Shown one piece after another: positions 7,712 to 16,050 of a stretch of 64,000 nucleotides of DNA. Made by a program: the position numbers and the translations under genes. Under the pieces are notes generated by a model. It ran no database searches. It had not been told where the DNA came from and saw nothing but the letters and a program-made list of their open reading frames with translations. Where the stretch lies: contig NZ_JASISZ010000024.1 of NCBI RefSeq assembly GCF_030063355.1, positions 1 to 64,000 on the forward strand. Reading direction: 5' to 3'. This stretch comes from Streptomyces sp. PH10-H1 (lineage in GTDB: Bacteria; Actinomycetota; Actinomycetes; Streptomycetales; Streptomycetaceae). How positions within the stretch are numbered: the stretch's first letter is position 1; each line of letters begins with the position of its first letter.

Positions 7712-9019
7712 GTGACGCCGCCACGAGCCGTCGGCTCCAACGCCGGGGCGGGCCATGACGCTCCCGCGCTCGCGGACCTGATGCCGTGGTCCGTCGCGCC
7801 GCTGCTCTACGGGCGGTCCTGGGCGGTGGCACCGGATGCACAGGCCCTCCGGGCCCGCTGGGCCGCGCTGCTCGCGGCGCCCGACGAGGCCGAACGGGAG
7901 CGGCTGCTGCGCCCGAGCCGGGCTCGTGGACTGCACACCCCGGTCCCCCAGCTGCCGGTGCCGCGGCTGGCGGGCCTGCCCGCCGCCACCACCCGGCTCG
8001 CCCGCGAGACCGGGCCCTGCCCGGACCCCGTCCGCGTGCTGCACGGGGCCTTCGACCAGCAGTGGCTGATCCCCGACCACCGGCTCATCGACGCCGCCCG
8101 TCCCGAGCTGTGGCGGGTCGCCGACGAGCGACAGATCTTCGCCGTGGAGCAGGCCCGTATCCCGAACGTCCCCGGACCTGCCCTGTCGTTCAGCGCCGTA
8201 CTGCCCGACGGCCGCTCCCCCGCGGGGAAACCGGGCCGTATCCGGCCGCTGTACCGGCGGCCCGGCGGCCAGGACCCCAATCTCGCGCCCGGCCTGACCG
8301 AGCTGCTGGGCGAACTGCTCGGCCTGCCCGTGACCGCCGAGGACGTCCTCGCCTGGATCACGGTCGCCGGGCTGCCGGGACGGGACGGCGTCGTGGTGCC
8401 GCTCACCCGCGACCCGGACCTCTGGCTCGCGGCCGTCGGGCTGGGGCGTACCACGATCTGGCTGCACACCCGGGGCGAGCGCTGCGCGGATCCCGCCGCG
8501 GGGCGGCCCGGCGGCCAGCCCCGGCTGCCGGGCGGGCGGCGCCCCTACGTACGCGCTCCGCTGCCCGGTGTCCCGCGCGCCGGCGAGCTGGAGTACGACC
8601 CGGAGCAACAGGCGCTACGGGTCGGAGCCGGGCTGGTCTCACCGGTGCCGGCCGCCGCCTGGGACTTCCACGCGGGCGGAGTGCGGGTGCTGGAAGCCTG
8701 GTACGAACGGCGGACGGCCGTCGCGGCGCCGGGGACGCTGGAGGCGCTCCGCCCCTCGCGCTGGACCCGCGCGACCACCACGGAGCTGCTCGAACTCGTC
8801 AGCGTGCTCGCGATGCTGGCCGAGCTCCGGCCGGAGCGACGGCGGCTGGCGGAGCGGCTGGAGAGGGAGGCCGGGGCACGGCGGGCGGGCGCGGCGGGGA
8901 TCTCCGCCGACGCCCTGCGCCGAGCGGGGGTGCTGCCCGCTCCCGTGGGAGCGCGGCGCCCCGCCTCGGTGCTCGACCACCACGAGGAAGGGCCGGACGG
9001 TCAGTTCGCGTTGCTGTGA
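7712..9019 (+). CDS. Type ISP restriction/modification C-terminal specificity-domain protein, stand-alone
   Basis: About 435 residues, resembling actinobacterial proteins annotated as type ISP (LlaBIII-like) specificity domain. Recognisable blocks are LADLMPWSVAPL, RETGPCPDPVRVLHG, FDQQWLIPDHRLIDAARPEL, RIRPLYRRPGG and a C-terminal WDFHAGGVRVLEAWYERR...TTELLELVSVLAML stretch. No methyltransferase, helicase or nuclease motif is present and none lies next to it, so it is not a complete restriction enzyme; its role is unknown. The start GTG 7712 has GGGGAGG upstream; ATG 7658 and GTG 7631 are alternatives, the last lying close to the hairpin. Confidence 0.7.
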   Translation: MTPPRAVGSNAGAGHDAPALADLMPWSVAPLLYGRSWAVAPDAQALRARWAALLAAPDEAERERLLRPSRARGLHTPVPQLPVPRLAGLPAATTRLARETGPCPDPVRVLHGAFDQQWLIPDHRLIDAARPELWRVADERQIFAVEQARIPNVPGPALSFSAVLPDGRSPAGKPGRIRPLYRRPGGQDPNLAPGLTELLGELLGLPVTAEDVLAWITVAGLPGRDGVVVPLTRDPDLWLAAVGLGRTTIWLHTRGERCADPAAGRPGGQPRLPGGRRPYVRAPLPGVPRAGELEYDPEQQALRVGAGLVSPVPAAAWDFHAGGVRVLEAWYERRTAVAAPGTLEALRPSRWTRATTTELLELVSVLAMLAELRPERRRLAERLEREAGARRAGAAGISADALRRAGVLPAPVGARRPASVLDHHEEGPDGQFALL

Positions 9020-9229
9020 GCTGTGCGGTGCCGTCCTGAGCTGCCGTGCTGAGCTGTGCCGTGCCGTGCCGTGCGGTGCCGGGCTGAAGCCATGCGGTGA
9101 GTCGTGCGGCAGGCACGGCGCGTTGACGCACGCGGACGCGCGTAGAGCCCCTGCCGTTCACGGCGAGCACACCGAAACGCCGCTGGCCGCAGCGCTGTGC
9201 CGGGACGGTGTGACCGCCGGAAGGTGGGA

Positions 9230-9493
9230 TCAGCGGCGGCTGCCGAACAGCGAGCGCTGCAGGCGCCGCAGAGGCGCGAACAGCGACACTCTCGCACTGC
9301 GGCTCGCCTTGGTGCGCGCCGAATCCCGCGAGGTCAGCTCCCGCATCAGCAGCGTCGCCTCCGCGCTCTCACGGTGTGGTACGGCAGGGCCGCCCAGTAT
9401 CGCGAGATGACGGTCCAGACGCGTGCTGGTCGTGCTGCTTCCGCAGTTGATGGCAGGCACTCTCGGCCTGCTCCGCATTGCTATTTGTTCCAT
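9230..9493 (-). CDS. Small conserved streptomycete hypothetical protein
   Basis: 87 residues starting at ATG 9493, with GGGGAG close upstream. The central NCGSSTTSTRLDRHLAILGG and the basic C-terminus (SLFAPLRRLQRSLFGSRR) resemble a small family I recall from Streptomyces genomes. No transmembrane segment or catalytic motif is seen. A longer open frame exists (to 9796) but its extra part has no support. Between 9019 and 9230 there is only degenerate GTGCCGTGCC-type repeat sequence. Confidence 0.55.
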   Translation of the reverse strand: MEQIAMRSRPRVPAINCGSSTTSTRLDRHLAILGGPAVPHRESAEATLLMRELTSRDSARTKASRSARVSLFAPLRRLQRSLFGSRR

Positions 9494-9782
9494 GACACTC
9501 CCCACCCGTACGAGGGCACCCGGCCCGGGCAGGGTAACCCTATCGTCCCGCCGCGTCACCTGCGCATCCCCGGTCCCGGATTCACCTTCCCACCTTGGGT
9601 GTTGACGCGGAATCAGCGAATTACCGGTCCACGAACGGCAGTTGGACGCAGGTCCAGCGGCCGGGAACCGACGGCGAACCCCGGTTCCGGCCCCGCCCGG
9701 CATCGCGGTGACCGGCATCAACCGCACGCGATTGAGGTAGATTTCCCCCGAATCACTCCGGTTGCGGACAGGGGTTCGCGTT

Positions 9783-10181
9783 ATGAGCGCAGGCACGGGT
9801 GATGAGCGCGTGATCGCGGACCGCTACCGGCTGATCGGCGGGCTCGGACGCGGCGGAATGGGCGTGGCGTGGCGGGCCCGCGACGAGCTGCTGGGCCGCG
9901 AGGTCGCCGTCAAGGAGGTACGGGCTCCGGCCGGGCCCGACGAGCGCGAGGTGCGGCAGCTGTACGCCCGCCTGGAACAGGAGGACAGGGCGGCGGCCCG
10001 GATCGTCCACCGGAACGTCATCTGGATGGCGGTGGAGGTCGTGAGTCCGAAGGCGTTCCCGTCGGACCATGTTCCGTTCACGGTGGACTGCCGGGCACCG
10101 ACGACGCCGCCGTCAACGACGCCGGCGCCGGCAGTGACGACCGGGATCGGTCAGGCGGCTCCGCTGAACGCGGGGAGGTAA
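9783..10181 (+). pseudogene. Truncated Ser/Thr protein kinase remnant (N-lobe only)
   Basis: Residues 12-80 match the N-lobe of a PknB-type kinase: glycine loop GLGRGGMG (20-27), ATP-binding Lys in VAVKEV (K44), an alpha-C helix and the AAARIVHRNVI strand. After that the frame changes character to a Pro/Thr-rich tail and stops at 132 residues. There is no catalytic loop (HRDxxxxN) or DFG. It is most simply an internal-deletion remnant joining a kinase start to an unrelated or distal end. Its 3' end overlaps the convergent lipase gene by 31 bp. Confidence 0.7.
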
Positions 10182-10945
10182 CCGCCGGACTGCCCGGCCG
10201 CCTTGGGGTGATAGGACTCGTCGATCGGCCAGGTCAGGCTGTTCAGCCACGGTGAGCCGGAGCAGAGTTCATGCCCGGTGAAGGTGCCGCGCACATCGGC
10301 GAAGGTGAAGCCGTGATCGGCGACGCGCTTGGAGATCACCGTGTCGAGTTCGTCGGCCGCGCCGTTGATGGCGGCGCGGGAGGTATCACTGAGACCGCCC
10401 CAGCAGCTGCCGCCGATCTTGTAGAAGTGCGGGTAGCCGAGGACGACGACATGGGCGTTGGGGGCCTTGGAGCCGATGGCGTTGTATACGCCGTCGAGAA
10501 GACCGGGGAGGGTGTTGTCCGCGTAGGCGCGGGCTTGCGCGATACGGGCCAGGCAGGTGCTCTCGGAATTGAGCACGCAGGTGGTCATCACGTCGGAGAA
10601 GCCCGCGTCATTACCGCCGATGCTGATGCTCACCAGGCCCGTGGACGAATTGAGCGCTCCGAGCTGATTGTTGACGACGTCACCCGTACGGGCACCCGAA
10701 CAGGCGATGAAGGAGAACCCGGACGGGGCATGGGCCGCCGCCCACAGGGCCGGGTATGCCTTGGTGCTGCGCTTGCAGGAGCCGCTGGCGCTGTCGTAGC
10801 TGCCGGCTCCGACACCTGCGGAGTACGAGTCTCCGAGGGCCGCGTACGCGGGGGTGGTGGCGTGCGCGGGTACCGCGCCTATGAGAGCGAGGCCGGTGGT
10901 GAGGATCAGCGCGGATGCGGCTGACGCAAAACGGGACAGTCTCAT
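10151..10945 (-). CDS. Secreted SGNH/GDSL-family lipase/esterase
   Basis: 264 residues. A 29-residue signal peptide ends at AHA before TTPAYAALGDSYS. The catalytic Ser is S40 in GDSYSAG, the SGNH glycine and Asn are in ISIGGNDAGF, and the C-terminal SYHPKAAG supplies the catalytic His (about 246). Six Cys in the mature part fit three disulfides. Length and layout match the extracellular Streptomyces GDSL lipases. The start ATG has AGGGAGG 5 nt upstream. It acts outside the cell on ester or lipid substrates. Confidence 0.95.
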   Translation of the reverse strand: MRLSRFASAASALILTTGLALIGAVPAHATTPAYAALGDSYSAGVGAGSYDSASGSCKRSTKAYPALWAAAHAPSGFSFIACSGARTGDVVNNQLGALNSSTGLVSISIGGNDAGFSDVMTTCVLNSESTCLARIAQARAYADNTLPGLLDGVYNAIGSKAPNAHVVVLGYPHFYKIGGSCWGGLSDTSRAAINGAADELDTVISKRVADHGFTFADVRGTFTGHELCSGSPWLNSLTWPIDESYHPKAAGQSGGYLPAFSGAA

Positions 10946-11195
10946 GGAACCTCCCTGGGCAGGATCTCTGCAACACCCGTTGTACCCGCCGGTAACCCTC
11001 GGGCGTAAGTGTCATGCTCATGAATTTTTTGCCGTGCACGTTGCATTCATATGAAACGTCCGCAACTCATCAACTCCCCAGCACAGCAGCCGACTCCGCT
11101 CGAAGTCCGCTCGAAGTCCGCAGCCGGTTCCGGGTAAGGCTTCCGGCCCGGAAAAGCACTGGGCGGATGCGGGCCCGTGCCGGATCATGGGCCGC

Positions 11196-12356
11196 ATGTC
11201 CGTGAACCCCCGTGAACCGAGGAGGCTTGTGCCGCCGAGCCCGCCCGCCCTCGCACACACCCCACTGGTGCCACGTCCGCCGCACCGCGCCGTACCCGTT
11301 CATCTGCGCCTGGACGACAGCGATTCACCGTCCGACGTCGTCGACGCGCTCTTCCTGGGCCGCTTCACGTCCGGCGAACAGCCGTACTCGCGCGGCGCGT
11401 CGCTGGAGAACGTCAAGTCCGGTCTGACGCTGATCCCGCCGGACGCCGCCGTGCTGCGCCAGGCCCGCGACAAGGACCGCAGCGCCACCCTCGCCGAAGG
11501 CGACGGCTGGACGATCCTGATCTCCCGCTGGAACCGCGGCGCCGACGTCACCGTCGCCGCAGTCACCGACGAACTGGCCGAGCAGGTGCTCGCCCGGGCC
11601 GTCGAGGACGCCGAGGACGAACCGGAACCACAGCCCGAGAGCGTCACCATGGGCTTCTGGTACGTCTCACCCCGGCGCGGCCCGCACCGCACCACCCGGC
11701 AGATCTCCGCGGCCACTTGGGAAGAGCTGCGGGGCAACTACACGGCCCCGGTGGCCGAGGCCATGGACGGCCTCATGAAGCTCACCAAGGACGACATCAC
11801 CGGCCGCCTGCTCCTCCTCCACGGCCCGCCCGGCACGGGGAAGACCTCAGCGCTGCGCACCCTCGCCCGCTCCTGGCGCGACTGGTGCCAGGTGGACTGC
11901 GTCCTTGACCCCGAACGGCTCTTCAACGATGTCGGCTATCTGATGGACATCGCCATCGGCGAGGACGACGGCACCGCCGGCGGCCGCTGGCGGCTGCTCC
12001 TGCTCGAGGACTGCGACGAACTGATCCGCGGCCAGGCCAAGCACCAGACGGGCCAGGCCCTGTCCCGTCTCCTCAACCTCACCGACGGACTCCTCGGCCA
12101 GGGCCGCAACGTCCTCGTCGGCATCACCACCAACGAGGACCTGGAACGGCTGCACCCCGCCGTCGTCCGGCCGGGCCGCTGTCTGTCCCGCATCGAGGTC
12201 GGACCGCTGACCCGTGACGAGTCCGCCGCCTGGCTCGGCACCACCGAGGGAATCGGGCGCGAGGGCGCCACCCTCGCGGAGCTGTACGCGCTGCGGCGCG
12301 GCGCGGGCTCCTCGATCCCGGCTCCCGCCGCGGCTTCCGACGGCCTGTACCTCTGA
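11196..12356 (+). CDS. DUF5925-type AAA+ ATPase
   Basis: 386 residues. An N-terminal DUF5925-like region (about 30-190) is followed by a AAA+ module: Walker A GPPGTGKT (210-217), Walker B LLLLEDCDE (about 267-275), sensor-1 VLVGITTNED and an R-P-G-R segment. It resembles the actinobacterial DUF5925 family, whose function is unknown. The start is uncertain: ATG 11196 is preferred over ATG 11187, and neither has a strong ribosome site. It stands alone, with no partner gene. Confidence 0.85.
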   Translation: MSVNPREPRRLVPPSPPALAHTPLVPRPPHRAVPVHLRLDDSDSPSDVVDALFLGRFTSGEQPYSRGASLENVKSGLTLIPPDAAVLRQARDKDRSATLAEGDGWTILISRWNRGADVTVAAVTDELAEQVLARAVEDAEDEPEPQPESVTMGFWYVSPRRGPHRTTRQISAATWEELRGNYTAPVAEAMDGLMKLTKDDITGRLLLLHGPPGTGKTSALRTLARSWRDWCQVDCVLDPERLFNDVGYLMDIAIGEDDGTAGGRWRLLLLEDCDELIRGQAKHQTGQALSRLLNLTDGLLGQGRNVLVGITTNEDLERLHPAVVRPGRCLSRIEVGPLTRDESAAWLGTTEGIGREGATLAELYALRRGAGSSIPAPAAASDGLYL

Positions 12357-12459
12357 GTTCCGGCGGGCGGTTCGGGTGTCCGCACGTCGGCGCCCGCGTC
12401 GCGTGACAGCCCGGGCCCCGACCCGCAACGGGTCGGACGCGAACCACCAGCCAGCCGCA

Positions 12460-12834
12460 CTACCCCTCGTAAGCGGCGCGCAGCGCGTCCTGGACGGCAG
12501 CGAGGGCGGAGGCGCGGTCCAGGCCGAGGCGGCGGGCGCGTTGCGCGAAGTCCGCGGCGGCGGCCGCGGCCTGACGCTCGGCGGCATCGCCCGCGGCAGC
12601 GACGAACGTGCCGTGGCGGCCCCGGGTCTCCACGACACCATCGGCTTCGAGCGCGCGGTAGGCCTTGGCCACCGTATTGGCCGCCAGACCCAGTTCCTCG
12701 GCGAGACCGCGGACGGTCGGGAGCTTGTAGCCGACGGGGATGCGGCCCGAGCGGGCCTGGTCGGCGATCTGCTCGCGCACTTGCTCGAAGGGGGCGGTGG
12801 CCGCATCGGGGGCGACGGTGATCCTCAGGCTCAT
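12460..12834 (-). CDS. Short GntR-family (YtrA-type) regulator
   Basis: 124 residues. A GntR winged helix (about 8-78: PFEQVREQIADQARSG, LPTVRGLAEELGLAANTVAKAYRALE, GVVETRGRHGTFV) is followed by only a short helical tail, the YtrA layout. The start is ATG 12834. YtrA-type genes usually sit beside an ABC transporter; none is here, only the CGNR gene 27 bp upstream on the same strand, so they may be co-transcribed. The target is unknown. Confidence 0.9.
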   Translation of the reverse strand: MSLRITVAPDAATAPFEQVREQIADQARSGRIPVGYKLPTVRGLAEELGLAANTVAKAYRALEADGVVETRGRHGTFVAAAGDAAERQAAAAAADFAQRARRLGLDRASALAAVQDALRAAYEG

Positions 12835-12861
12835 GCCGGGATCCTGGCACAACGGACCGGA

Positions 12862-13473
12862 TCAGCCCGCCTCCACGTCCGCCGACCCGCGCCGCCGTTG
12901 ATAGTGGCGGGCGACCCTGGCCCGGTTGCCGCAGGCCGGCTTGCACCACTCCTGGCGGCCGTGTCCCTTGACGAAGTAGCGCACGCACCGTGGTGCGGCG
13001 CAGGCCCGCAGCTGGTCGCGTTGCGGGCCCGTCAGGAAGTCGATGGCGGAACGCGCCAGGCCGGCGATGAGCCGCACCCGCGAGTCGAGTTCCGTGGACA
13101 GCACCAGGGCGGCGGGGGCTTCGCCGTGGCGCCAGTCCAGCTGGGGGGCGACCGGTTCGCGGGCGGCGGCGCTGTTGAGGCGCGCCAGGGCCTGGTCGGT
13201 GGGTATGAGACGGTGGGCGTCCGCGCGGCTCGGCGGGGCGGGGCTCACGGCCTGGGCGAACAGCGCCCGTACCGCCTGCCGCAGGGCGACGATCTCGCTC
13301 CTGAGTTCCTCGTCGGCGGCGAAATCCCCGGCGGAGAGGCTGCCGGTGAGCAGGGCGTCCTGACCCCGGACCCAGCGGGTCGTCTCCTCGACGGTGGCCA
13401 GGTCGTCGGCGACACCGCCCTCCCCGTCGTGCCGGATCGTGCTCACCAGATCCAACGCCGGACAGCGCTCCAT
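12862..13473 (-). CDS. CGNR zinc finger / ABATE-domain protein
   Basis: 203 residues. An N-terminal ABATE-type domain is followed by a C-terminal CGNR zinc finger (ACAAPRCVRYFVKGHGRQEWCKPACGNRARVARHYQRRR) whose four Cys are present; the basic end fits DNA binding. The start ATG 13473 has GGGGAG upstream. Members are thought to be stress-responsive transcription regulators. An inverted repeat at 13535-13563 lies in its promoter and may be its own site. Confidence 0.88.
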   Translation of the reverse strand: MERCPALDLVSTIRHDGEGGVADDLATVEETTRWVRGQDALLTGSLSAGDFAADEELRSEIVALRQAVRALFAQAVSPAPPSRADAHRLIPTDQALARLNSAAAREPVAPQLDWRHGEAPAALVLSTELDSRVRLIAGLARSAIDFLTGPQRDQLRACAAPRCVRYFVKGHGRQEWCKPACGNRARVARHYQRRRGSADVEAG

Positions 13474-13534
13474 CGGACTCCCCCTCTCCGCCGCGGATCC
13501 ATTCCTCGGGCCATGCGTTCACAGCCTACGACCC

Positions 13535-13563
13535 CTAATGAGAATGGGAGACTCACTCATTAG
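13535..13563. promoter_or_regulatory. Inverted repeat upstream of the CGNR gene
   Basis: CTAATGAG and CTCATTAG are perfect 8-bp arms separated by 13 bp, 62-90 bp upstream of the CGNR start and downstream of the methyltransferase stop. The spacing suits a dimeric regulator on neighbouring helical turns. Which protein binds is unknown. Confidence 0.5.
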
Positions 13564-13593
13564 CCGCCCGGCACCTGGCGCCCGGCGGCGGCC

Positions 13594-14241
13594 CTACACG
13601 CTCGCGAACCGGACGACCGCGGCGTACCGCTCGTCGTGAACGGCCTTCCCCCAAAGGGCGGGGTCGTGTGCCAGCTGCTCGACGCGGATGTGTCCTGCGA
13701 GGGGCGCGGCCAGTTCGGCGAGGGCGTCGGCGGCGATGCCCACCGGGCTGATGTCGCCCCACCTGCCTTCGATGAGGACCATGCGTCCGCCGGGCCTCAG
13801 CAGCCGCGCCCAGTGCCGCAGCACCTCCGCCGGGTCGCGCAGCGTCCACAGCACATGGCGGACCAGCACCACATCGAACTGCCCGGCCTCGACAGGCGGT
13901 TCTGCCGCGTCCCCCTCCAGCACCCGCGCGCCGGTGCCGTCGAGTTTCCTGCGGGCCTGCTCCACCATTCGCGGCGACAGGTCGACGGCCGTGACACGGT
14001 GGCCCTGCCGCGCCGCGAGCAGCGTCAGGCTGCCGGTGCCGCACCCGAGATCGAGGACATCGCTGGCCCCGCCGGGCAGCCAGGACCGCAATCGTTCGTC
14101 CCAGGCGGCCCGTATCCCGGGGTTGCGCAGGCCGTGGTCCGGCTCGTCGTCGAACCGCTCGGCGGCGGCGTCCCAGTACTCCGTACTCCCGGTGCTCCCG
14201 GTGCTCCCGGCACTCCCAGTACTCCCGGTCTCAGCGCTCAT
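13594..14241 (-). CDS. Class I SAM-dependent methyltransferase
   Basis: 215 residues. The SAM-binding motif I is VLDLGCGTGSLTLLAA, an acidic residue ends the next strand (VTAVDLSPRM), and motif IV is FDVVLVRHVLWTL. This is the Methyltransf_11/25 type. The N-terminus is a Gly-Ser-Thr run encoded by a 9-bp tandem repeat (14177-14234). Its ATG overlaps the stop of the carboxyltransferase gene (ATGA), so the two are coupled. The substrate is unknown. Confidence 0.9.
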   Translation of the reverse strand: MSAETGSTGSAGSTGSTGSTEYWDAAAERFDDEPDHGLRNPGIRAAWDERLRSWLPGGASDVLDLGCGTGSLTLLAARQGHRVTAVDLSPRMVEQARRKLDGTGARVLEGDAAEPPVEAGQFDVVLVRHVLWTLRDPAEVLRHWARLLRPGGRMVLIEGRWGDISPVGIAADALAELAAPLAGHIRVEQLAHDPALWGKAVHDERYAAVVRFASV

Positions 14242-15818
14242 ACCGGAATCGTGTCACCCGCCTCTGACAATCCGAGGTTGCGATACCTGCGGCGCCGGGC
14301 GGCCAGCCGCTCGTCACGGTCACGGACCCGCAGAGCGGCCAGCTCGGTGCCCAGCAGAGCGCCGAGACGGGTGAGGAATTCCGTGGGGTCGTCGGCCGCG
14401 TCGGGGGTCTCCTCGACGATGGTGTCGACGATCCGGTTGGCGAGCAGATCGGCGGAGCCCACGCCCTGCCGGTCCGCGACCTCGAACGCCCGGTCCGTCG
14501 TCCGGTAGAGGATCGCGGACGCGCCTTCCGGCGGGAGCGGCGAGAGCCAGGCGTGCCGTGCGGCGATGACCCGGTCGGCGGGAAGGAGCGCCAGCGCGCC
14601 GCCTCCGGCGCCCTGGCCGAGCAGCAGGCACAGGGTGGGAGCGGGGAGGGTGACCAGATCGGCGAGGCAGCGGGCGATCTCCCCAGCGAGGCCGCCCTCC
14701 TCGGCCTCGCGGCTGAGTGCCGCGCCCGCCGTGTCGATGACGGTGAGCAGCGGAAGGCCGAGCTCGGCGGCGATCCGCATTCCGCGCCGTGCCTCACGCA
14801 GCCCGGCAGGCCCCAGCGGGGCGGGCCCGGCCTCGCCGGGGCGCCGGTCGTGGCCCAGGACGACGCACGGGGTCGGCCCGAACCGGGCCAGCGCGAGCAG
14901 CAGTCCGGGGTCTCGTTCCCCCGCGCCCGTACCGCTCAGCGGCGTGACCTCGCGCCCGGCCCCCGCCAGCAGCGCCCGCAGCCCCGGCCGGTCCGGCCTG
15001 CGCGAGCGCCGGATCGACTCCGCCGTGGAGACCCCGTCGACCCCGTCGACCGCTGCCGACCGCGCGGCGGCACCGCCGGAATCGACACGAGAACCCCTCT
15101 CGATACCCGTCTCACCACCCAACTCGTCACCCGCCTCGCCGCACAGCACGTCCAGCGCCCGGGCCGCGGCCTCCGCCAGCTGCCCAGCCGGGAGCACGGC
15201 GTCGACCAGCCCGTTGGCCAGCAGGTTCTCGGCGACCTGGACGCCGGCCGGGAAGGGCTCGCCGTACAGCGCCTCATGGACCCGCGGGCCGAGAAACCCG
15301 ATCAGCGCGCCCGGTTCCGCGGCCGTGACATGGCCGAGTGATCCCCAGGAGGCGAGCACCCCGCCCGTGGTCGGATGCCGCAGATAGACGAGGTAGGGCA
15401 GTTGGGCCGCCTTGTGGTCGGTGATGGCGGCAGCGACCTTGACCATCTGCAGGAACGCGATGGTCCCTTCCTGCATCCGCGTACCGCCGGAAGCAGGGGA
15501 AGCGAGCAGCGGCAGTTGCTCCCGGGTGGCCCGCTCCACCGCTGTCACCAGCCGCGTCCCGGCCGCCACCCCGATCGATCCACCGAGGAACCCGAACTCC
15601 CCCACGATGAGCGCGACCCGCCGCCCCCGGATCCGGCCCTCACCCGTGACCACGGATTCATCAAGTCCGGTACGCAGCTGTGCCTTCTCGACATCGGCGC
15701 GATAGTCCTCCGCCACGGGCAGCCCGGTGACGGGTTCGTCCCATCGACGCCAGCTGCCGGCATCGACGGCGGCCTCGATCAGTTGCAGCGCGGCGGGCCG
15801 CCGGCTCGGTTCAGTCAT
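14238..15818 (-). CDS. Fused acyl-CoA carboxylase carboxyltransferase (AccD-AccA type)
   Basis: 526 residues. The N-terminal half is AccD-like (VALIVGEFGFLGGSIGVAAGTRL, ASGGTRMQEG, LVYLRHPTTGGVLASWG) and the C-terminal half AccA-like (LPLLTVIDTAGA, GQGAGGGALALLPADRV, WLSPLPPEGASAIL). A low-complexity linker lies between them. The AccD zinc-ribbon cysteines are absent. It would transfer carboxyl from biotin to an acyl-CoA, but no biotin carboxylase/BCCP gene is nearby, so it must borrow one. The coupled methyltransferase suggests a specialised rather than bulk fatty-acid role; this is inference. Confidence 0.88.
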   Translation of the reverse strand: MTEPSRRPAALQLIEAAVDAGSWRRWDEPVTGLPVAEDYRADVEKAQLRTGLDESVVTGEGRIRGRRVALIVGEFGFLGGSIGVAAGTRLVTAVERATREQLPLLASPASGGTRMQEGTIAFLQMVKVAAAITDHKAAQLPYLVYLRHPTTGGVLASWGSLGHVTAAEPGALIGFLGPRVHEALYGEPFPAGVQVAENLLANGLVDAVLPAGQLAEAAARALDVLCGEAGDELGGETGIERGSRVDSGGAAARSAAVDGVDGVSTAESIRRSRRPDRPGLRALLAGAGREVTPLSGTGAGERDPGLLLALARFGPTPCVVLGHDRRPGEAGPAPLGPAGLREARRGMRIAAELGLPLLTVIDTAGAALSREAEEGGLAGEIARCLADLVTLPAPTLCLLLGQGAGGGALALLPADRVIAARHAWLSPLPPEGASAILYRTTDRAFEVADRQGVGSADLLANRIVDTIVEETPDAADDPTEFLTRLGALLGTELAALRVRDRDERLAARRRRYRNLGLSEAGDTIPV

Positions 15819-16050
15819 GGCGCCACCCTGCCACGAGCCCTCACGCGAGCGCGTTCTTAATCGGCGCTCAGGGGCCCCTTAATGGCGGCATAAGGATCGG
15901 CTTTGCGCAGTTGGCGGCGTGATTTCGGCGGGTGGACGCGGCTAGCGTGCTGGTCGTCCGGCCGGTGTGCGGACGGAGAGCGGATCCGGACCGGATGTCG
16001 TTCTCCGCTTCTTGCCGGACCTGGCACCACCGTCGAAGGAGACACCCGGA

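Noticed and set aside
11046-11055. TTCATATGAA palindrome between the GDSL lipase and the AAA+ gene
   Set aside because: Only 10 bp, A/T-rich and without a fitting promoter position; could be chance.
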